From positions 124,001 through 188,000 of the forward strand of contig NZ_KQ948549.1 in the NCBI RefSeq assembly GCF_001514125.1: a stretch of 64,000 nt of DNA, given 5' to 3'. Origin of the DNA: Streptomyces longwoodensis. GTDB lineage: Bacteria; Actinomycetota; Actinomycetes; Streptomycetales; Streptomycetaceae. Below are positions 59,228-64,000 of the stretch, piece by piece. Positions within the stretch are counted from its first letter, which is position 1; every line of letters starts with the position of its first letter. The notes under the pieces are model-generated. The model saw only the letters and a list, made by a program, of their open reading frames with translations. It did not search any database and was not told the origin of the DNA. The position numbers and the translations under genes are program-made.

Positions 59228-59878
59228 TCAGTCCTGACGCACCGCCAGCGCCAGGAAGCGGTCGTCCTCGTCGGCGTACGACGTCAGGCGCCAGCCCGAC
59301 CCGGCGAGCAGCGGCCGCAGGCGCGGCTCGGCGCGCAGGTCGTCGTCGGTGATCTGCCGCCCCTGGCGGGCGGCGAGGGCCGCCCGGCCGATCGGGTGGA
59401 ACAGGGCCAGCGTGCCGCCGGGGCGCACCACGCGCGCGAGTTCGCGCAGGTTCTCGGCCGGGTGCGGCAGGTGGGCGACGAGCCCCGCGGCGAAGACCGC
59501 GTCGAGGCAGGAGGAGCGCAGCGGGAGCGCCGCCACGTCGGCCAGCAGCAACCGCCCGTCGCGGTCCCGTCCGGCCCGCACGGCGGCCGCCAGCATCGCC
59601 GCCGTCAGGTCCGCCCCCACGACCACCCCGGCAGGCCCCACGGCCGCCCGCAGCGGCGGCAGGGCCCGGCCCGTGCCGCACCCCGCGTCCAGCACGCGGG
59701 CGCCCTCCGGCAGGCCCAGCTCGGCGACCGCCGCCGCGTAGGCGGGGCCGTCGTCGGGGAAGCGGCTGTCCCAGTCCGCGGCGCGCGCGGTGAAGAACTC
59801 CCGCACGCGCGTGTGGTCGTCCGTCCGCTCGTCCACGCGCGGGTGGTCGTTCGTGTGGTCGTCGCTCATGCGACGCAT
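59228..59878 (-). CDS. SAM-dependent class I methyltransferase
   Basis: A 216-residue methyltransferase with motif I GARVLDAGCGTGRALPPLR, an acidic post-I position (VVGADLTAAML), post-III region RLLLADVAALPLRSSCLDAVFAAGLVAHL and the RVVRPGGTLALFHP motif. The N-terminal 25 residues are His/Asp-rich. The substrate is unknown. Two starts are possible: ATG 59878 (GAGGG very close) and ATG 59869. It reads toward a 17-bp tandem repeat shared with the converging lacI gene. Confidence 0.85.
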   Translation of the reverse strand: MRRMSDDHTNDHPRVDERTDDHTRVREFFTARAADWDSRFPDDGPAYAAAVAELGLPEGARVLDAGCGTGRALPPLRAAVGPAGVVVGADLTAAMLAAAVRAGRDRDGRLLLADVAALPLRSSCLDAVFAAGLVAHLPHPAENLRELARVVRPGGTLALFHPIGRAALAARQGRQITDDDLRAEPRLRPLLAGSGWRLTSYADEDDRFLALAVRQD

Positions 59879-60041
59879 GATCCCTCAGCCGGCCGTCACC
59901 GGCACGGATGACGGCTCTGCGCACACGTTCGAGCGCGAGTCGGCGCGCGGCGGTCGTTCCGGCGTATTTCCGTGTCATGTTCCGCCGGGTTTCGAAACGC
60001 GCCCCCTCCGTGCGCCGGTGCCCCCCTAACGTCCTCTGGCC

Positions 60042-60860
60042 ATGGGACACCTGGACCACGCCACCTTCGGCTGGCTGACCCCCGTGCTGTCGTACGCCAT
60101 GGCGTGCATCGGCGCCGCCCTCGGGCTGCGCTGCACCGTCCGGGCGCTCGGTGCCACCGGGCGCGCACGCCGCAACTGGCTCCTCACCGCCGCCTCGGCG
60201 ATCGGCACCGGCATCTGGACGATGCACTTCGTCGCCATGCTCGGCTTCGGCGTCAGCGGCACCGACATCCGCTACGACGTGCCGCTGACCGTGCTCAGCC
60301 TCCTCGTCGCCATGGTCGTCGTCTGCGCCGGCGTGTTCGCCGTCGGCTGCGGCCGCGACCGCACGCGCGCGTTGCTGCTCGGCGGCCTGACCACCGGCCT
60401 CGGCGTGGCGAGCATGCACTACCTCGGCATGGCCGCCGTCCGGCTGCACGGCGACATCACCTACGACCCGGTGCGCGTCGGGCTGTCCGTCCTCATCGCG
60501 GTCGTCGCCGCCACCGCGGCCCTCTGGGCGGCCCTCCACACCACGTCACCCGTCGCCGTCACCGTCGCCTCCCTCGTCATGGGCGCGGCGGTCAGCAGCA
60601 TGCACTACACCGGGATGTTCGCGGTGAGCGTGCAGGTGACGCCGTCGGGGACCGCGCTGCCCGGGGCCACGGCGATGCAGTTCATCTTCCCCCTCGCCGT
60701 CGGCCTCGGGTCCTACCTCTTCCTGACCTCGGCCTTCGTCGCCCTGTCGCCCACCACGGGGGAGCGTGAGGCGTCCGCGTCGGCCCAGCGCCACGACGAG
60801 CGGGACGCACAGCCGGGCGAGCGGAGCGGCACCGGCACCCGTCCGGCCCGGACCGCGTGA
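60042..60860 (+). CDS. MHYT-domain membrane sensor
   Basis: A 272-residue protein with about seven membrane helices and three MHYT motifs (WTMHFVAMLG, ASMHYLGMAA, SSMHYTGMFA), thought to bind copper or sense oxygen, CO or NO. There is no GGDEF/EAL or kinase domain attached; the last 50 residues are hydrophilic. ATG 60042 is preceded by TAACGT (possible -10) nine to ten bases upstream and no strong site. Its stop overlaps a possible GTG start of the conservon kinase gene, so the two are probably one transcript. Confidence 0.85.
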   Translation: MGHLDHATFGWLTPVLSYAMACIGAALGLRCTVRALGATGRARRNWLLTAASAIGTGIWTMHFVAMLGFGVSGTDIRYDVPLTVLSLLVAMVVVCAGVFAVGCGRDRTRALLLGGLTTGLGVASMHYLGMAAVRLHGDITYDPVRVGLSVLIAVVAATAALWAALHTTSPVAVTVASLVMGAAVSSMHYTGMFAVSVQVTPSGTALPGATAMQFIFPLAVGLGSYLFLTSAFVALSPTTGEREASASAQRHDERDAQPGERSGTGTRPARTA

Positions 60861-60932
60861 CGCGCTCCGACGAGCCTGCCGGCCCCGACCGCGTGACGCG
60901 CTCCGGCAAGCCGGCCGGCCCGGACCGTGCGG
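60850..60932. repeat. Tandem duplication at the MHYT-cvnA junction
   Basis: A segment of about 36 bp containing GACCGCGTGACGCGCTCCG occurs twice (from about 60850 and 60886), with a partial third copy to 60932. Each full copy contains a GTGACGCGC that could serve as a start. It moves the apparent overlap of the two genes and makes GTG 60857 suspect. Confidence 0.6.
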
Positions 60933-61021
60933 ACCGCCCCGACGGGCCGAACGACCCGCACCCGACCGGCAGCGGGCCGGTGACTCGACGACTCGCCCCA
61001 CCCAGCCCCGACGAGGAGGCC

Positions 61022-63628
61022 ATGCGTACACCCCGCAGGACCCCGACAGCCGGCGCGCAGCCGCCGCGCCCGGTACGCGGCCGCCGCGCCCACGCCGGAC
61101 CCCCGGCCGACGAGACCCCGGACGCGTTCCTGGCCGACGGCGGGCCCGACGCCGGTGCCGACGCCGGTGCCGGTGCTTCCGGCAGCGCGGCCCCCCGCCC
61201 GCGACGCCGGAGCATCCGCCCCCGCACCGTCCGCGCCAGGATCGTCTGCCTCCTGATGGTGCCCGTCGTCTCCCTGCTGGCCCTGTGGGGGTACGCCACC
61301 GTCACCACCGCCCAGGACGTCTCCCGGCTGCGGCAGTTGCAGAGGGTCGACGCCGAGGTGCGCGCCCCCCTCGCCGACGCCGTGGCCGCGCTCCAGGCCG
61401 AGCGGGAGGCCGCCGTCCGCCGGGCCACCGCCCCGCGCGCGGGGCAGGACGCCGACCTCGCGGGACTCGCCCGGGACACCGACCGGGCCGTGGCCGCGCT
61501 CCGGCTCGGCGACGACGGCACCGTCGCCGACGCCCAGGAACTGCCCTCCGGAGTCGCCCAGCGCCTCGAGGCGTTCGTCTCCGGCACCGAGCACCTGCGC
61601 CCCCTGCGCACGGCGGTCCTGGACGGCCGCACCGACTGGCGGACCGTGTACGACCGTTACTCCGCCGCCATCGCGCGGGCCTTCGCGGTGGGCGGCGCGC
61701 TGAGCGGCATCCAGGACGCCGAGCTGGGCTCCGACGCACGCGTGCTGCTCGAGTTCTCCCGCGCGGGCGAGGCGCTCGCCCAGGAGGACGCGGTCCTGGC
61801 GAGCGCCCGTCCCGTCGGCCGCCTCGACGGCGAACGCCTGCGCCTGTTCACCGGTGCCGTCGACACCCGGCGCGCGCTCACCGCGTCAGCCGTCACCGAC
61901 CTGCGCGGCCCCGAACGCACCGCGTGGCGCACCCTGTCCGGCAGCGCCCCCTACGCCACCGTGGCCGCCGCCGAGGACGACGTCCTCGCCCAACGGCCCG
62001 GGACGCGCGCCCTCGCCGCCGTCCCCGCCGACCCGTGGGGCACGGCGCACGCACGCGTGCAGGACGGCATGCGCTCCATCGAGGCCGACGCCGGGCGCGA
62101 GGTCGCCCGTCGCGCCGACCCCTTCACCCGCGGCCTCCTCACCCCGGCCGGCGCCGCCGTGCTGCTCGGCCTGCTCGCCGTCGCCGCCTCGCTCGTCATC
62201 TCCGTGCGCATCGGCCGCGGCCTCGTCGTCGAACTCGTCGGCCTGCGCAACGGCGCCCTGGAGATCGCCCGCCGCAAGCTCCCCGAGGCGATGCGCAGGC
62301 TGCGCGCGGGCGAGGAGATCGACATCCGCGCCGAAGCGCCGCCGGGACCGCCCGCCGAGGACGAGACGGGACAGGTCGCCGAGGCCCTGGGCACCGTGCA
62401 CCGCGCCGCCCTGCGGGCCGCCGTGGAACGCGCCGAACTCGCCAGCGGCATCTCCGGCGTGTTCGTCAACCTCGCGCGTCGCAGCCAGGTCCTGGTCCAC
62501 CGCCAGCTCAGCCTCCTGGACAGCATGGAACGCCGCTCCGACGACCCCAACGAGCTCAGCGACCTCTTCCGCCTCGACCACCTCACCACCCGCATGCGCC
62601 GCCACGCCGAGAGCCTGATCATCCTGTCCGGAGCGGCACCCGGCCGGGCCTGGCGCATGCCGGTCTCGCTGACCGACGTCGTCCGCGCGGCCGTGTCCGA
62701 GGTCGAGGACTACGCACGCGTAGAGGTGCGCCGGCTCCCCGAGACCGCCGTGGCCGGCGCCGCCGTCGCCGACGTCACCCACCTGCTGGCCGAACTCGTC
62801 GAGAACGCGGCGCAGTTCTCACCGCCGCACACGCGTGTGCGCGTCACCGGGGAACCCGTCGGCAACGGTTACGCCGTCGAGGTCGAGGACCGCGGGCTGG
62901 GCATGGGCAGGGAGACCCTCGCGGAGGCCAACCGGCGCATCGCGCAGTCCGAGGCGCTCGACCTGTTCGACAGCGACCGGCTCGGCCTGTTCGTGGTCAG
63001 CCGGCTCGCCTCCCGGCACCGCATCAAGGTCCACCTGCGCACCTCGCCCTACGGCGGCACCACCGCCGTCGTCCTGCTGCCCACCGCGCTGCTGCACACC
63101 GGCGGGCCCGAACGGTCCCGCCCGGAGCGGGCGCTCGCGGATCAGGGCACGGAGGACGCCTACACGCGCGTACCCGCCGACGGCCGCCATGAAGAAGCCC
63201 CACCGCACGAGGAGTTCGCCCAGCGGCGGGAAGCCGCCCGCCGAGGAGCCGTCCCCGCGCCCGCCGACCGGCCGGCCCTGGTCGCCCCCGCACGCGTGGA
63301 CGCCCGGGGCCCCGGCGACGGCGACCCGCCGCCCCCCGGGGTCACCGCCCTGCACCCGCACCGCCCTCCGGAGGGCGCCGACGGCGCGGACGGCCTCCCG
63401 CGCCGGGTCCGCCAGGCGAGCCTCGCCCCCCAACTGCGCCGCGCGCAGGCCGAGGACCCCGCCGCGCCGGAGCACGCGCGCGAGGACGGGTCCCGTACGC
63501 CCGAAGTCGTACGGGACCGGATGGCCGCCTACCGGGACGGCTGGGCACGCGGCGGCGGCAGACGACCCGGCCGCGGTGCCGGCCCCGAGCCCGCACCGGG
63601 CAGCGACAGTGAAGGAGACCCCGCATGA
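61022..63628 (+). CDS. cvnA: Conservon sensor protein CvnA (histidine-kinase-like)
   Basis: An 868-residue protein: Pro/Arg-rich N-terminal tail, membrane helix (about residues 73-93), extracellular NIT-type sensor region with many Arg/Leu heptads, second helix (about 372-396), HAMP-like linker, then a kinase-like ATPase (LDHLTTRMRRHAESLI, N-box VTHLLAELVENAAQFSPPHTRV, EDRGLGMGRE, DRLGLFVVSRLASRHRIKV). A long Pro/Arg/Glu-rich disordered tail follows. This is the CvnA protein of conservons, which signals with CvnB-D. ATG 61022 has GAGGAGG directly upstream. GTG 60857 overlaps the MHYT stop but lies in a duplicated stretch and lacks a site. It overlaps cvnB by four bases. Confidence 0.88.
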   Translation: MRTPRRTPTAGAQPPRPVRGRRAHAGPPADETPDAFLADGGPDAGADAGAGASGSAAPRPRRRSIRPRTVRARIVCLLMVPVVSLLALWGYATVTTAQDVSRLRQLQRVDAEVRAPLADAVAALQAEREAAVRRATAPRAGQDADLAGLARDTDRAVAALRLGDDGTVADAQELPSGVAQRLEAFVSGTEHLRPLRTAVLDGRTDWRTVYDRYSAAIARAFAVGGALSGIQDAELGSDARVLLEFSRAGEALAQEDAVLASARPVGRLDGERLRLFTGAVDTRRALTASAVTDLRGPERTAWRTLSGSAPYATVAAAEDDVLAQRPGTRALAAVPADPWGTAHARVQDGMRSIEADAGREVARRADPFTRGLLTPAGAAVLLGLLAVAASLVISVRIGRGLVVELVGLRNGALEIARRKLPEAMRRLRAGEEIDIRAEAPPGPPAEDETGQVAEALGTVHRAALRAAVERAELASGISGVFVNLARRSQVLVHRQLSLLDSMERRSDDPNELSDLFRLDHLTTRMRRHAESLIILSGAAPGRAWRMPVSLTDVVRAAVSEVEDYARVEVRRLPETAVAGAAVADVTHLLAELVENAAQFSPPHTRVRVTGEPVGNGYAVEVEDRGLGMGRETLAEANRRIAQSEALDLFDSDRLGLFVVSRLASRHRIKVHLRTSPYGGTTAVVLLPTALLHTGGPERSRPERALADQGTEDAYTRVPADGRHEEAPPHEEFAQRREAARRGAVPAPADRPALVAPARVDARGPGDGDPPPPGVTALHPHRPPEGADGADGLPRRVRQASLAPQLRRAQAEDPAAPEHAREDGSRTPEVVRDRMAAYRDGWARGGGRRPGRGAGPEPAPGSDSEGDPA

Positions 63629-64000
63629 TCCAGGACCCGAGCTCGAGGATGTCCCAGCGGTCCGGTGAACTCGACTGGCTGCTGGACGACCTGGTGCTGC
63701 GCGTGCGCGAGGTGCGGCACGCGGTGGTGCTGTCCAACGACGGCCTCGCCGTGGGTGCCTCCGACGACCTGACCCGTGAGGACGCCGAGCACCTGGCCGC
63801 GGTGGCGTCCGGCTTCCACAGCCTCGCCAAGGGGGCCGGCCGGCACTTCGGCGCCGGGGGCGTCCGGCAGACCATGGTCGAGATGGACGACGCGTTCCTG
63901 TTCGTGGCGGCCGCGGGCGACGGCTCCTGCCTGGCCCTCCTCACCGCCGTCACGGCCGACATCGGCCTGGTGGCGTACGAGATGGCACGGCTCGTCAAGC
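63625..64000 (+). CDS. cvnB: Conservon roadblock/LC7 protein CvnB (right-truncated)
   Basis: The visible 125 codons start ATGATCC with GGAGACC upstream and an ATGA overlap with cvnA. The roadblock/LC7 domain (MglB-like) contains LDWLLDDLVLRVREVRHAVVLSNDGLAVGASDDL and LAKGAGRHFGAGGVRQTMVEMDDAFLFVAAAGDGSCLALL. In conservons it regulates a Ras-like GTPase (CvnD), with CvnC (DUF742) between; those would lie just beyond the window. Confidence 0.93.
   Translation, partial: MIQDPSSRMSQRSGELDWLLDDLVLRVREVRHAVVLSNDGLAVGASDDLTREDAEHLAAVASGFHSLAKGAGRHFGAGGVRQTMVEMDDAFLFVAAAGDGSCLALLTAVTADIGLVAYEMARLVK

Overview
The window is high-GC DNA (roughly 72-74 %) with the codon pattern, leaderless promoters, GTG/TTG starts and ATGA/GTGA gene overlaps of a Streptomyces chromosome. 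Gene content agrees: a conservon (cvnA-cvnB), CebR- and DasR-type operators, ANTAR and ROK regulators and many Tat/Sec-exported hydrolases. I see no rRNA, tRNA, CRISPR array, insertion sequence, integrase or complete phage or plasmid module. One gene (27769-28383) is clearly lower in GC and looks foreign.

Layout. 1-9 kb: an acetate/pyruvate-type solute:sodium symporter coupled to a LytS-like kinase, a CtaG-type cytochrome oxidase assembly protein, 6-phosphofructokinase, the MurT-GatD lipid II amidotransferase and a peptide deformylase. 8.3-19.4 kb: lipid and aldehyde metabolism and repair, with a TetR/acyl-CoA dehydrogenase pair, an operon of ATP-dependent DNA ligase, Nudix hydrolase, succinate-semialdehyde dehydrogenase and a small protein, a thioredoxin-reductase-like flavoprotein with a divergent XRE-cupin regulator, and a quinone oxidoreductase plus two acyl-CoA dehydrogenases closed by a strong terminator. 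19.4-28.4 kb: secreted phosphodiesterase-like enzymes, small orphan proteins, AraC and ANTAR regulators, an MFS transporter carrying a heptapeptide tandem repeat, and a D-2-hydroxyacid dehydrogenase.

28.4-36.7 kb: carbon catabolism. An ExaC-type aldehyde dehydrogenase sits beside its GAF-domain activator. A xylose locus follows (ROK repressor, xylB, divergent xylA) with a XylR-like operator between xylB and xylA. 36-51 kb: a proline-rich repeat membrane protein, a phytase-like esterase, an overlapping SWIM zinc-finger/SNF2-helicase pair of unknown role, secreted hydrolases, an MpaB-type oxygenase and a NarL-type two-component system that may start with a leader peptide. 51-60 kb: polysaccharide degradation, with a GH18 chitinase under a DasR-like inverted repeat and two tandem GH6 cellulases next to a LacI regulator with three LacI-type operators, one of them the 14-bp CebR-box palindrome. 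A decayed ornithine cyclodeaminase remnant lies between these loci. 60-64 kb: an MHYT sensor overlapping the 5' end of a conservon that runs off the right edge.

The common theme is regulated use of plant and fungal polymers (xylose, cellulose, chitin) and of aldehydes and acyl-CoA, each enzyme set sitting next to its own regulator and operator. The least explained parts are the SWIM-SNF2 pair, the small orphan proteins at 22.2-23.2 kb, and numerous short tandem repeats, both intergenic and in-frame inside genes.
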